Notes under the pieces: model-generated | Seen by the model: the letters and a program-made list of their open reading frames with translations, nothing else | Databases searched by the model: none | Told to the model about the DNA's origin: nothing | Shown: positions 1-12,742 of the stretch, piece after piece | Numbering within the stretch: position 1 is the first letter of the stretch | Layout: each line of letters begins with the position of its first letter | Source: Alopecurus myosuroides | Lineage: Eukaryota; Streptophyta; Magnoliopsida; Poales; Poaceae | Reading direction: 5' to 3' | Length of the DNA stretch: 64,000 bases | Assembly: GCA_028641055.1 (NCBI GenBank) | Contig: CM054057.1 | Coordinates: forward strand, 326,746,941 to 326,810,940 | Position numbers and translations under genes: made by a program

Positions 1-803
1 AAAATCATTGTGTCTAGCTGAAAGGTATTAAAAGAAAAGCGCTTCAGGGAGACAACCCGTTTTATTTCTCCATTTTCAACCTGTTTTCCGTCGTTTATTT
101 TTGTTTTGTTTGCACCTGGGTGTTGTCTATTTCCTTAGCAACCCCACTGTTATCTTTTATTTTGTGTCTTTGTTGAGCCAAGTAAAGCCTCTAGTGGAAA
201 GTTGAGACTATATTTCGAATTTCTGCGCAGGAAACAGATTTCTACTGTCCACTGTTAAAATCGTATAAAATCACAGAAAATTCAAAACTACCTGAGTTTT
301 TTTGCGCATGATCCTGAGATATATACGCAACATTTCTTAGTTGTCCACTTTTTGATTTGAGCAACAGAGGATTTTCGAACAAAATCATCTTTACCCGTTG
401 TTCTGTTTTAACAGATTTGTGCTAATAATTGCATTTGCCTCTTAATCTCTTTCTTTTAGTGTTCTTTTGAGAAAAAGAGTTTAAAAAAAAAGTTGTGACA
501 GTAGCTAATGTGTTTATGAGTGTTAGGCTTGTGTTGAAACTGAACCTATCTGAATTTATTATTTCGATTTGCACTAACGTTGCTAATGAAGATTGTGAGA
601 AGTTTGGTGTGAAGGAAGTTTTCAAGGGTCAAGAGAAGAGGATGATATGATATGATCAAGAAGAGTGAAAAGCCTAAGCTTGGGGATGCCTCGGTGGTAC
701 ATCCCAGCAAATTCCAAGAATACTCAAGCATCTAAGATTGGGGTGGCCCAAGGAATCCCCTTCTTTATCAACAATTTATCAGGTCACTTCTAGTGAAACT
801 ATA
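1..803 (+). mobile_element. Ty3/gypsy 3' internal region, left part
   Basis: This is AT-rich non-coding DNA from the 3' part of a gypsy internal domain read on the plus strand. It has phrases that I associate with Triticeae gypsy elements of the Sabrina/Wham kind: a short stretch ending in 'gcgcttcagggagacaaccc' near 40-58 and 'aagcttggggatgcc' near 676-690. The element is interrupted at 803/804 by a solo LTR and resumes at 7053. The ORFs at 422-731 are short antisense reading frames without family similarity. The 5' part and 5' LTR of the element lie left of the window. Confidence 0.6.
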
Positions 804-3800
804 TGTAACAACCCAATTTTTGGAAGATATGAAAATCTTGTTTTTAATAACCCAAAAATCAAGGCCAACATTTTTTTTATATGTTTGGCTTATGCTTGTG
901 TTTATTTACTATTTGCTTGTTGTTTGTGTTTGTGTTTGTGTTTGTGTTTGAGTTTGCTAACAACTCACATTAAAATCTATGATCATAACTGTCTTAAAAC
1001 ACAACCCTTGTGATCAAGTCATGTCAAGAAAACTTATCACCTTCATCTATCCCAATCTTTTGGCAAAAACCTTTTTGAAAATGTTTTGTTTTTAGAAGAA
1101 ACCCAAAAGACAAGTTTTGAGAGAAACAAAAGGTATTTTCCAAAACCATATGAAAAGTATTTTGAGGTAATCATCTCCAACCTGTTTTCAACCAAGATAT
1201 GTTTGCAAGTATTCCAAAAACCTCATCTCACTTTCTCTTTTGCCAAAACTATAAGTGGGGATTATATTACCCATGTGTTTTACCTCAACTATATTCTTTT
1301 GGATATATCAAGCTTTGAGTTGGACTTGTTTACAAAATCCCCTCTTCATGATGTGGCTTGATCACTACCTCTATTTAACACATGAGAAAACATCCTGAAA
1401 ATTAAATTGAAGAACTCAGTTGCTTGAGTGATCTTGTGTGCCTTGTTATTTTCCCTGCTTTATGTGTGATCCTTCCCTTTGTTTGCCTTGAAGTGTTTAT
1501 TTCTGTTTACTGATTTATGTGTGTTTTTTTAAGTGAATAAAACCTAGTAATAAAAAGATCAAGCATCAATCTCATATTCCATTCTATGTTGATCTCCTCT
1601 TTTGTTTCCCTTTAAAACTTCCAACTTTGGAGGCATGTTTCTATGTCAAATGTTGTTCTATTCATCAATGTACCTTCATGGATATCATGTTTAATATCTA
1701 TAACATCCATCCAAGTTGTTATTATGGATATTGAAACCCTTTGTGATCATCTTTCAAAGTCCTTTTGAAGGCATCCCCAAAATAATGATCATATCTCTTT
1801 TATCATGAAGCACTTTGTCCATGTTACTCCAAATCACTCCTTATTTTTTTCAAGCCCGTGAACCTACCCTTGTCATCTCCATGACTTATACCTCATATCC
1901 ATGTGGTCCATTTATTTTTCAATGGCCATTTAATTATTTATCTCTCATGGTTTTTAGCCTATTAAATAAACCACTGTTTTCACCCGTTTTCACTTGATGC
2001 CTCAAATACTTTCAAAGGAGTTGATTATTAAAAATCACTTTTGAGACCTATATTATATACTCTCTCATACCAACTCAAAAACATTTTGTTTTAAAAGCAT
2101 TTTACTATTTATTATTTTCCAAAAAGTCAAAAATGGACTTTAAAATATTTTGTGAAGAAAAGTATTTCCTAAAATCTTGGAAAAATTACCCAACTTTCCT
2201 GTGGTCATGTGGGACTTATTTGTACAAAAACATTTGCAAGTTTTTTTTGAAAATTCTGGAGAAAACATTTAAAAACAGATTCAATACTTTTTGAATTTCC
2301 AAAATCTTGTGACAGAAATGTTTTCAGAAAAACTTGAGACCACCATCCATAGACTCCATTTTTGATTCTCTACCCAATGGGCGTGATATTTCACTTATGT
2401 TCTATTCAAAATTTTGGTGAAAACAAGCAAAAAGACCCACTGGTATTTCTGGTCACTAGTGAGTTCACCCTGTCCTGGCCAATAATTGCATCCCCCTACC
2501 TCTCTCTTGATCCCTGGCATTGTAAATATCTCCCCTCACCTCCTGGACATGGTCTACCCACGCAAAACCCTCTCTCTCTCTCCCTCTAGCTTAGCCACCA
2601 ACATGAGGACAAGGATGGTGATCACCACCCATTTTTCTACTCCACTTTCTCAGCAAATTCCAGGCAGAGCCCGTGCACCACTAGGCTCCTAGTTCAACCT
2701 GTGAAACCCTGGAAGAACTCCACCCCCTCTCCTTGTCTCCTTCTTCCTTAGCCATGAGCTGGCCATGGCGCCCAGAACACGCACGACACGTCGCTCGCGT
2801 TCCAACGCATGGGCAGCAAACCTCGCCCCCTCCCCTTGTCTACAAGCTTCATGGGACCTCCACGATCACACCTGTGCCCTTCCCTTTCCCCAGCGCACTC
2901 TCCTTATTTCCTCACTCTTTGTCGAACACCTGCGAGTGCAGGACAGCCGTGCTCGAACCCGACCACTTTCGGCCCTCTCACTGCCTCCTCTCTCGCATGC
3001 TCGATCTCCTAACCATGGCCTAGCCTCCAGGCAAGCTTTGACCTTCGTAAGATGCCCGCAAGCGAGCCGCCAAGGTCGTCGTTGACCTTGTCCGACGAGC
3101 TCCGACGCGCGGCCGATCTGAGCCATCCTCGTGCAAAGCATCATGTCTTCCGGCCTTCTCTCCCTCCTAATCGAAGCCTAGAACCAAAATCCCCATCCCT
3201 TTCCCTCCAAAGCATCGGAATCGAGCTCAACCTCGCTGCGGGTGAATGCCCCGTCGAGCCGTCGATTCAGGACGTCTCCGCTCTTTCAGTCTCTTCCTAT
3301 ACCTCCCTGGGATCCCCCTTGAGCTCCTGCCCTCCTCATTTTAGGATTGTTCTCCTTGCAGGTGCGGGCTCGTTTTTGACCTAGGTCCGCCGCTGCGGGT
3401 TCCCGCCAAAAGCACTGCTGCGGCCCTCCGGTGAGGCCAGTGTTGGGGGCATATACTCCAAGCCCTCGTCCTGGTCCTCCTGGTGCACTCTGCGCTTCCA
3501 GGCGGCCATGGGCGTCAATGGCGGCGATCCCACATTTCCTCAGTGGTTGCCGGAGAGGACTCCTCCATGTTTTCTGGTTGTCGCCGGCTGGTGCGGACGC
3601 GGCCTCCTCACAGCCGTCGGATCCGCATCCGACGGGTTGATTTGCACCAAGGAATCATCTAATCTCGGCCGTCGATGGCTGATCGAACGGAGACTTACCG
3701 GTTTGTTGCGCGCACGCTGGCCAGCGGGCTGACCTGCCTTGCTCGGCCCATTTCCTTCGCAGATCTGGCCCATTTCAGTTTTTTGGCAGGTTGTTTATTC

Positions 3801-6800
3801 TTTTCCAACAGATTTGTTTCTATCTGTCTACTTTAAATCCAAATGAAGATGTTAACAAGTTAATCTTGCCAAAATAAAAATCACAGTTCTAGATCTACAA
3901 ATTCTTAACCATCTCCATCTTGTAGATCTAGGTTTTGTGTTGTATTTTAGGAGAAATAAAATAAATGGAGAAGCACTCATTAACAGCATTTGTTTAATAA
4001 CTTGAGTTTTATGTATCCAAATCATGCAAACTAAACTGTTCTGATTATCCCTTGTTGATATATATCTGAGGCAGTTGGCCTTGTGTTGACTTGAGTTGTT
4101 GAGTGAAAATGACATGCATGTTAGTTTTAGGCTAGAGAGCACTTCTGTGATTTAATTAATTTTATTGGTGATGATTTTTAAGATGAATCCAACTGTGTTG
4201 GTTGGGTAGTGACTAGGAGCACATAATACTAGGTTTTAATGATTTTAGGATTTACAGAATAGGCTTGGTGAATTATTTAGTGTTTATCCCCTTTCTGCTT
4301 ATTATTGCTATGCCTTTATTAAATTGTGTGTTATATTGTTTTTGTTATAAAATTGGTTCCTAGCATGTGTAGGGTATTAATTCATGTTTTAGTTGTGCTT
4401 TGAGTGTTTCACTATCATGTTAGGATTTGTGTGTGAAAACCATGGTTGTTAGAATTTTTAATCTCATAGGGTTGTTTCCCTAGTAAAAATAGGTTAAATT
4501 TTGTTATTCTTCATATTGGTATGATGACTTGAATAAATGCTTTAATATTGTTTTCCATAAGCATAGCTACTGTTATTCTAGCATATTATAATTGCTTGCA
4601 TGCTTAAGTGAGCTCTAGATCTATTTGTCATGCTATGTTAGTTTTAGATGTTTTTCTGCCATAGTTGTTATTTGCATGCTAAGTTTTTTTATGCATGGAT
4701 TAGATTGTTATTTGAATATTAATAGCATGTCTAGGTGTTTTTTATCTGTTATTTGGATTCTATCTTATAGATCTATCATGTTAGAATAAATCTTGTTTAA
4801 TGATCTGTTATTGTTATGCATGTATGCATGTCTAAATAGCCTTTTTTGCATCTCTAGTTTTAGTGGTTGTTTTGCTCCATGATTATTTTCATGTATTGAG
4901 TGATGCCATGAAATGTTGGTACTAATTTGTCTCTGTTATTAGGTTTCTTAGCCACTGGTTATATTATTTCTCCATGTTTAGAAAAGCATGTGTTACTGTG
5001 GGCTTGTAGTATTGCTTGTTATTATTTTCGGTGCATGTGTAGTTGTTTCTAGATTGTTTTCTAGTTATTTTGTTCATCCTCATGAATGACCAGAGAGTCA
5101 TTTAAACTTATTTGGGCATGATATGAGAGTGGCACACCCACTGAACTCATGCCATTTTGGTTGAGGATCCATAGCATCTGTTCTAGTGTTATTCTGTATG
5201 TTGTCTATGCATGTTTTGCTTGTTGGTGTGCACCTAGTAATATTGTTTGTGAGTGTACTTGTTTGATGAAATGCTTCCTGTATGTTTACTTTTTGTCAAG
5301 TCCTTGCCTTTGTTTGGTTCTGATTGGGTGTTTTCCTTTTTGTTTTACGATGTTAGATATCGAAGACGGTATTATTTCCCGGAGAGGTTTTTATTGCAAC
5401 TCTTGTTTATTTCAAGAGAAAGACCAAGACCAGTGCCAAGGCAAGCCACTCTAAATGCTTGATTGTTGATTACTTATCATTATCTATCATGCATGCTCTA
5501 TTTCTGAATTTTTACAAAAGTTTGATTCAAAAACTATTTTCATAAGTGGACTATACCACTACCTTTATTATGCTTATATTATGCTTCATCCACTATATAA
5601 ACTTGGTGTTACCAAGCCCTTTAGACACTTTAGTATCATCATTTAATTAACTTAGTCCCGTAGTGGAGATTTTCACTTGATGTTTTTGGAAAACAAAAGC
5701 TTAGGAAAAGCCCCGAGGAAAGGTGGGACCTTGTCCAAGGGAGGCTTGTGAAGGAGGAAATGTTTTAGACTTGTTTTTCCCAAAAATGACACATAACCCT
5801 AGTCTTCGCCGGACAACCAAGCCGTGCTGCCACATTAACCCAATATGGTAACGGGGTCTAGCTAAAAGCTTGTCGGTGTTAGTCCGTGTCTACCTCAATG
5901 TGCTATAGGGGTTAGAGTCCCCCGAACCGAATTGTCGCCAGAAAGGAAAGAATGGGACATTCAGAATCTGGGGATTAAGTTCGCCACCGGTTGCAACAGT
6001 TTGGTCCCCTGCCATGGCGGTGTGTTGTCAGGGGAAACCAGATCGATACGGCTGACTCACTCGGTGCCGGGGAGAAACAAACCTAGTTGAAGAGGTATCC
6101 ATTTACTAGCACTTGCATAGTGGATAGTTAGGACCAGTTATCTGATGTTTGCATACTGTCTTGGACAGTCCGTGGTTGTTCACGGCGGATGTACTGGATC
6201 TTGTGGATTCTGTACACCTCTGCAGAGTAAAACTATTCAGAATAGCCGCGTCCTCGGATATGGACAGTTGAATGGCCTTGTAGCTAGCATTGTATCAATG
6301 TTTTCAAAAGTTTGAAAAGTGTTTGGAGTTGTACATGGGAGGTACTTGGAAAGGGAATGAATGTACCTTTGAGGTACTGGAAAAATGATGATCTTGAAGA
6401 TGTGATCTTCCAAGAAGTATTGCAAAGAAAAACTTTCTTCTATTTAAAATGCTTTATCAAAACCTTGTGAACATGCTATATCTACAAGAGAAATGAAATA
6501 TCTTTTGAAGTATCTTCTTCAACAAAGAAAAAATGAAACTTGTGCAACTATGATGGGTCTTAAATTCATCATAGCTAGTTGAACTCTAATTACAGCCTTC
6601 CTACCACCTATATATATGCATACTTGCATGTTTAGCTTTCATTTGGGGTGTCTTGCGAGTACATTCCAATGTACTCACAACGGTTTCGTCCCTTGCTACT
6701 GCCTTAGCCAGACTTTTAGCAGAAACCCAGAGAACCTGAAGAAGATGGTGTCGCCGATGACTGTGCGAACTAGGAACGTCTCCGAGTCAGTAGCCTGTAG

Positions 6801-7052
6801 GTAGTCAAGGCATGACTTGGGTTTACCACGAGTATGTTTTTGATGATTTCCGTTGTTTTCAGTGTGTGTTCCTGCCCTGCGTGGCAGTTGTTTTTAACTG
6901 AGTCATGTGACCAGTTGTGTAAGCCGTGTATTCGTGTAGTGGATGTTGTAATCTGCAATGCCAACTCGAGTATGTTGTCACGACTAATTGATCATGGGAT
7001 CATGAATTTATGCATATTGGAGATCTCAGACTGCTAGTCTGGGTTCCCCACA
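804..7052 (+). mobile_element. 6.25-kb solo LTR (gypsy, large-LTR type)
   Basis: The segment begins TGTAACAACCC and ends GGGTTCCCCACA, and is flanked by the identical 5-bp direct repeat CTATA (799-803 and 7053-7057). That is the target-site duplication of one LTR-retrotransposon insertion. I see no internal primer-binding site (TGGTATCAGAGC or TGGCGCCGTTG), polypurine tract, gag or pol, so I read it as a solo LTR left by LTR-LTR recombination rather than a full element. Its TGTAACA start resembles the minus-strand LTRs at 19042-23797 and 33335-37917. The GC-rich middle part (about 2700-3750) has several overlapping short ORFs on both strands that look like chance. It sits inside the gypsy element covering 1-10365, so it is younger than that element. 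Confidence 0.8.
6609..6676 (+). promoter_or_regulatory. Putative LTR promoter: TATA box plus short hairpin
   Basis: TATATAT lies at 6609-6615. About 40 bp downstream is a perfect 9-bp inverted repeat, GAGTACATT-CC-AATGTACTC, at 6657-6676. The placement, about 440 bp before the LTR end, fits a U3/R boundary with the hairpin in the 5' end of the transcript. This is inferred from spacing only. Confidence 0.35.
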
Positions 7053-8977
7053 CTATATTTTTATTCAGTCACATCTTATGTGCTTTACTTGGAGCGTCCT
7101 TTATTTTTGTTTTTAGTTTGTTTGGTTTTCTTTGCTGTAATAAATAGTTGGATCCTAGCATATTTGTTTGGGAGAGAGACACGCTCCGCTTTTTTGTTAG
7201 AATACTCTTGCGCTTCACTTATATTTGTTGAGTATTCATGCTTATATATTTTAGTGCTTCCAACTCTTGTTTTTCATGCATCCTTTGTTCAGAGCTGTTA
7301 GCTTTTGTAGTTAGGTGGTTCTCATATGTGTGTTTGTTTAGAAATAGAAATGCTATTGTGATAGTTGGTATGGTGGAAAAGATTGCATGCTCTTGTAGAT
7401 CACCAAACTGCTTCACTTGAATCATTGATGTTGTTTTGAGATATTAATTTTCTTAATGGATAAACGGGAAGGACTAGTAAGTAGAAACTTTTAATGGTTG
7501 GTCTAAGAAACTTGAAGTTGTGCCACACTTAAATTACCAGCTGATAGAAACAATGATATATGATTGCTATGAGTGATACATTTCCGATCGACCTTTTGTT
7601 ACACGCTACGGTCGGGGTAGCTAACAGTGACTTGTCACTGCCACGGACCCTCTTGGAGTGATTTGCATTGTGCCTTGTAAGATGATTTGCTTGCTGTAAT
7701 CTTTTAACTAGTGAGTCTATGTTGAGGTTCCTCGCACTTCCACCATCCATATTTGCTAGCCTCTTCGGTACTTTGCATTGCCCTTTCTCACATTGAGAGT
7801 TGGTGCAAACTTCGCCAGTGCATCCAAATCCCGTGGGAGGACTTTGTTCTCCTACGAATAAGCCCATATATTTTTCCTCAAAGCAACCACCATACCTACC
7901 TATCATGGAATTTCCATAGCCATTCCGAGATATATTGCTGCACAACATCCACCTCCATTATGTTACTTGATGATGAGCTTCATGGTTATTTACGCATACT
8001 GCTACACTGGCAGGAGCATGCAGTTAGAGACATCAGAGATATTTCTTTATGAGTTATGAGTACTAAAAGTGTGATGATTCATTGTAATATAGGATATTGC
8101 CCCTCCCGGCGAGGATATAAAAAAATGAAAAATCCTAAAAAGAAAAAAGGGCCAAAGAGAGAATAAAGAGAGAGGGGGCGCATCACTATCCTTTATATAC
8201 CACACTTGTGTTTCATGTTTAGCACCAATACTTCAGTTTGGAGAAAGTTTTCATATTATCATTCGTTCATAACTATGTGGGAAACTTTACATTATAGAAC
8301 TTGGCTTGTATATTCCAATGATGAGCCTCCTCAAATGAGCTCTAGGTCTTCGTGAGCAAGCAAGTTGGATGCACCCCCACTAGTTCCATTGGAGAGCTTT
8401 CATACACTTATATCTCTATGTGCATCCGTTGTGTGGCAATCCCTACTCCTTGCATAGCTTAGGTTGTAAGACTTTCTCTTGTCCAATGACCACTTTTAGC
8501 TTTGTGAGCCTTTCTTCCATTGACCTTCCAAACCCCCCATAATGTTCTCTTTGCCATAACATCCTGGTGCCAGGGACCAACGCAGAACACTTGCTTGTTT
8601 TTAGTGGGCAAATAGTTTAAGATTCAAGCATTGCATCGTGTGGAAAGCTTGACTTGATCCTAACAGGGGTTGTGAAGATCGTTTGACGTGCATGATATTG
8701 TTGTTCTTGAAAGCTTAAATCATCTCTAATAAACTTTGCACGATTGATAGTCTTTTAGTATTGATTCATTAAAAGTTTTGCTTCTTTCTTCTTATTTGTT
8801 TATGCATTACTTGTTGATATCAAATATAGATCACATCTTTAGTTCATTTGATCCTAGTTTACATGCTCTACTTTACATATTATGATCAAGATTGTGTGGT
8901 AGCATGTAACCTCAGAAATTATTTTGTTTTATCGTTTACCTACTCGAGGACGAGTGGGAACTAAGCTTGGGGATGCT
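7053..8977 (+). mobile_element. Ty3/gypsy 3' internal region, right part
   Basis: This continues the element interrupted at 803. It is non-coding and ends in the polypurine-type tract 'aagcttggggatgct' (8963-8977) directly before an LTR, the usual 3' end of the TGATACGTC gypsy elements. The region around 7550-8050 matches non-coding 3' internal sequence that I recall from such elements. Overlapping ORFs at 7529-7948 (-) and 7753-8052 (+) show no known domain and are taken as chance. Confidence 0.6.
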
Positions 8978-10365
8978 TGATATGTATCGAACGTATCTAT
9001 AAATTCTGATGTTCCATGTTGATATTGTGCCAATTGCTACATGTTTTCTCCCTTCTTTATAGCATTTTTAAACGGTTTTCGGGACTAACCTATTAACAAG
9101 ATGCCAAGTGCCAGTTCCCTGTTTTCTACTGTTTTTTTATTTCATAAAAGTTGTTCTGGAAATATTCTCGGAATTGGACCCCACGAATCCCGAAGTTCCT
9201 ATTTCCCCCGGAAGCATCCAGAAGTCCGAAGAGGAGTCAAAGACGGGCACGAGGGGGCCCTCACCATAGCCAGCCGCCCCCTTGGCCGCTCCTGGGGGTG
9301 GTGAGGCCACCCTGGTGGCCCACCGGCGTTGCTCTTCCGCCTATTTAAGGCCTTCCTCCCGAAAACCCTAACTGAATCGGTGAAATTCCACGAAACCTTC
9401 CGCAGCCGCCGTCATCATCAACCCAAGTTTTGGGGGACAAATCTCTGTTCTGGCACCCTGCCGGGACGGGGAAGTGCCCTCGGAAGCCATCTCCATCGAC
9501 TCCACCGCCATCTCCATCGTCATTGCTGTCTCCTATGATGAGGAGGGAGTAGTTCACCCCCGAGGCTGAGGGCTCTACCGGTAGCTATGTGGTTCATCTC
9601 TCTCCCCCATGATGTGATCTATATGTGACCGTGAGCTTTTTAATCTAGTTGAATAAGTAGATGTTACTCTTCATCTATTGTGCTACTCAAGTGTTTTATT
9701 AATATGAACTTCGGAGTCACCTTGTCCCGCGGTGTGAAGGTGACAGTGTGCACATCGTGTGTGTCTCCTCTATGAGTTGTGGTGTTTTTCTAGTACCTTC
9801 TAGGGCACTCAAGTTGACATTCTGGGGCTAACTGGACATGGGAATGCTTACTTTAAGGAATGCTTTTTGCAGCCCTACGCAATGATCAGTGTTCGTTATC
9901 CAACCGGAGAGGGTTAAGAGTAGCATAGTGAAGAGAAGATATTTAGTTATTCAATTATGTGATCATTGTTGAGAGTGTCCACTAGTGAAAGTAGGATCCC
10001 TAGGCCTTGTTTTCCAAGCATTGAAACACCGTTTTCCGCTTGTTCTGCTACATGTTTGCTTGCTGCCATATTTATTTTAGATTGCCATTATTACTTAAAA
10101 CCATCCATATTACTCGCATTTCACTATCTCTTCGCCAAACTAGTGCACCTATATACCTGACAAGTATATTGGGCGTGTTGGGGACACAAGAGACTTATTA
10201 TATCTTAATTGCAGGGTTGCTTGAGAGGGATATCTATGTCCTCTACCTCCCTGAGTTCGATAAACCTTGGGTGGTCCACTTAAGGGAAACTTGCTGATGT
10301 TCTACAAACCTCTGCACTTGAAGGACCAACACTGTCTACAAGAATAGAAGCGTGCGTAGACATCA
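8978..10365 (+). mobile_element. 3' LTR of gypsy element (TGATACGTC type)
   Basis: It starts TGATATGTATCGAACGTATC, a mutated form of the common TGATACGTCTCCAACGTATC start, and ends GTAGACATCA at 10365. The length, 1388 bp, is normal for this family. It contains the GC-rich block and the CTATTTAA-like TATA motif (about 9340) seen in related LTRs. The LTR at 30329-31891 is a related copy. The 5-bp right flank is GCCCA; the matching left flank lies outside the window. Confidence 0.75.
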
Positions 10366-12742
10366 GCCCACCCCTAGCCGCGCCACCACATGGTGTGGGC
10401 GCCTCGGAGCCCGTCTCAGACCTGTTTTCTCCCTACACCTTCCTTTTTATGAAACTTTTTGCTATATAATCCCCTGGATCCCCGAGGTCCGTATATGGTT
10501 TTCTCGTCGTGTTTTCGTTTCGATCTGTTTTTGCCAGATTTCATCTTCAGATTTACAGCCACGATGTCCTCTTCCGGACCCCCCAAGGACAGCTTCTTCG
10601 TGAACATCATCAACCCGTACATATACGAGTTGAAGATGCATCCCAAGGAGTTGCTGCTTAAGGATGGGATGGTGCAGAAAGAAGATGTTCGGGGTCCTAA
10701 AGGAGAAGGCATACTGGAAGCTTGGATGGAAGAGCTGGAGCAAGAAGTCTTTAGGTACAAGAAGATGGCGGAGCGTGAAGGTGGACATCATCCACAACAT
10801 AAATGCATAATTTATTGTCGAGCACAAGAAGGAGACTGCCAAGTTTTGGGGGATATCTTCTCGCTCCACGAGGCCACCAACAAATTACAAGCACAACTCT
10901 ACGTCGTGCAGAATCAAAACTGTGAGTATGAAATCAGGATTAAACGTATAAGTTCTGCTGCCAGTTTCAGGATATTGTAGACCAAGTCATCATTTGTTGA
11001 TGGAGATCCTTTACCTTGGAAGTCTGATTATTGGAAGGATTCACCATCACCACCGAAGAAGTAATTCGTCATTTGTATTGGCATCCCCTTGGCTTGTTCC
11101 AAGCTTGGGGGAGTGGCGCGGTATCACACCTTTATCTTTAATTTTTTTACCTTTTTAGTAGAGTCATATCATGAGTAGAGAAGTTATCATATAGGATGGT
11201 TTCCAGTGTGGAAGTATCTCCCCTTTAGTTGGTTATCTATGTATTCCTTAGTGTGAGTTGCCGTTGTGGAATATTAATGAGAAGTTTTATCATTTACTTT
11301 CTGCACACCTTATTTTAGTTTGCAATTTCTGTTATATGGTTGATCTTGTTGTTAGTATTGGTATCAATTTGGGAGCAGCAAGTTAATCAATTTGGTTTTG
11401 GAAAACTTAGCATTTCTCAGTAGCAACAATACTTTGAGGCTTAAGTAGAAAAGAGGGAGATGCATGTAGATATATTATTTCGCTATCTTTCTTTCTTGAT
11501 TGTCTCATAAGATTAGTATTATCAAGTTAAGATCGTTTGTACTTTCAAGGAAGATTGCATGATTGTTTTCTATCACATGTTTATTTGTTTGTTTCCCTCA
11601 ACTCTTATGCTTGCTACCCAGCCTTGCTAGACAAAAACCTGTACTGAGAGCGAATGCTTCTCGTGCATCCAAACCTTGAGCCAAAAACCATGCCATCTGT
11701 GTCCACCATGCCTACCTAGACGTGGTATTTAACCGCCACTCCAAGTAAATTGCTTGTGTGCTACCTTTAAAACCGTCCAAATTACACATGTTTTGTGCTC
11801 TTTTTTAGCTCATGACAATGTAGGTAGATGGTCTTTATTTCACTCGTTGATTGGACTTTACACACCTAGACTAGTGGCACATCCGCTTATCCAACTGCTA
11901 GAAGAGCTGGCAACGGGGTGCCCAACCCCAAACTTGGTTACTATAAATTCTCTTCACTCTTTTGCTCTTAATTTATCAGTTAAAGCATGATTCTGTAAAC
12001 GAAAGAGAAGAGGGATATTCTACTAACCCTAGTAGAAAGGACATCCTTCAATGAGAGCCGCTCTCATAAATTCTAGTTAGCTTGTTACTTAATGTATTGT
12101 CTGCTTGCTGATTCGTTGACATAGACATACACCTCTCTCAAAATTGTTTTCATTAGCTATGTTTATCAAATAAAAGTTCTATCACATGAGTTGATCCGTT
12201 CTTTCCTCTACGAAGGGCCTATCTTCTACTTTTATGTTGAGTCAGTAAACCTACTCCTTTATGTCTTAAGCAAACATTTGAGTTGTGATGATCCAACCAT
12301 CTATATGTTGATTTAGTCAATCATGTCTTTTATCCTTCCTTCTTTAGTACAATGCTTTTATCTGAATTAATGCAACTTTGAAAGTTATCAATGATTGTAA
12401 GGAGACTATTATGATTGAGCATGTAAAACTCTGCAATATAAGCTCTAATATAAAGACTCTGATCGAAAGATAAGTACAATCTGTTAATTTTTCTTTGACC
12501 AAGAGCAAAGTTTGTCATAACTAATTATGAATTTTCTTTTTGCACCTTTATTGTGACTCCCTCTACTAGTTTCAGGTAAGTTATGTGAGAGAAAGTTGAT
12601 GTATAGAATGACTTATGTATTGATAAATGTGATGCTTCTTGTCCGTATTTTATTTATCGACACTTCACTCCATAAACCCGTGGTCATGCTTATTGAGTTC
12701 AGTTTCGCTTGGGGACAAGCTAGGTCTAAGCTTGGGGGGAGT
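10366..12742 (+). mobile_element. Internal region of a second, non-autonomous gypsy element
   Basis: This is the 3' internal part of an element into which the previous gypsy element inserted. It holds one decayed ORF (10564-11064), then about 1.6 kb of non-coding DNA with tracts such as 'ccaagcttgggggagtg' (11100-11116), and ends in 'ctaagcttgggggga' (12726-12740) just before the 3' LTR. No pol domain is visible. The 5' part lies left of the window, beyond the inserted element. Confidence 0.55.
10564..11064 (+). pseudogene. Retrotransposon-encoded ORF with a premature stop
   Basis: The frame opens at ATG 10564 with MSSSGPPKDSFFVN and runs to TAG at 10978, then continues open in the same frame to TAA at 11062-11064. 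The in-frame TAG therefore cuts a 166-codon ORF. The stop replaces what is probably a Trp codon (TGG to TAG). The predicted product is acidic, rich in Glu and Lys, with a likely coiled coil in its second half (…IFSLHEATNKLQAQLYV…). I remember intact relatives in Triticeae gypsy elements but can give no function. It lacks a zinc knuckle and any protease or reverse transcriptase motif. Confidence 0.5.

Noticed and set aside
2362..3773. Cluster of overlapping ORFs up to 110 codons in GC-rich DNA
   Set aside because: They lie inside a solo LTR, overlap on both strands in several frames, and show no domain. GC-rich LTR cores commonly give such frames.
7529..8052. Antisense and sense ORFs of 139 and 99 codons
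   Set aside because: They lie in non-coding 3' internal sequence of a gypsy element and have no recognisable domain.
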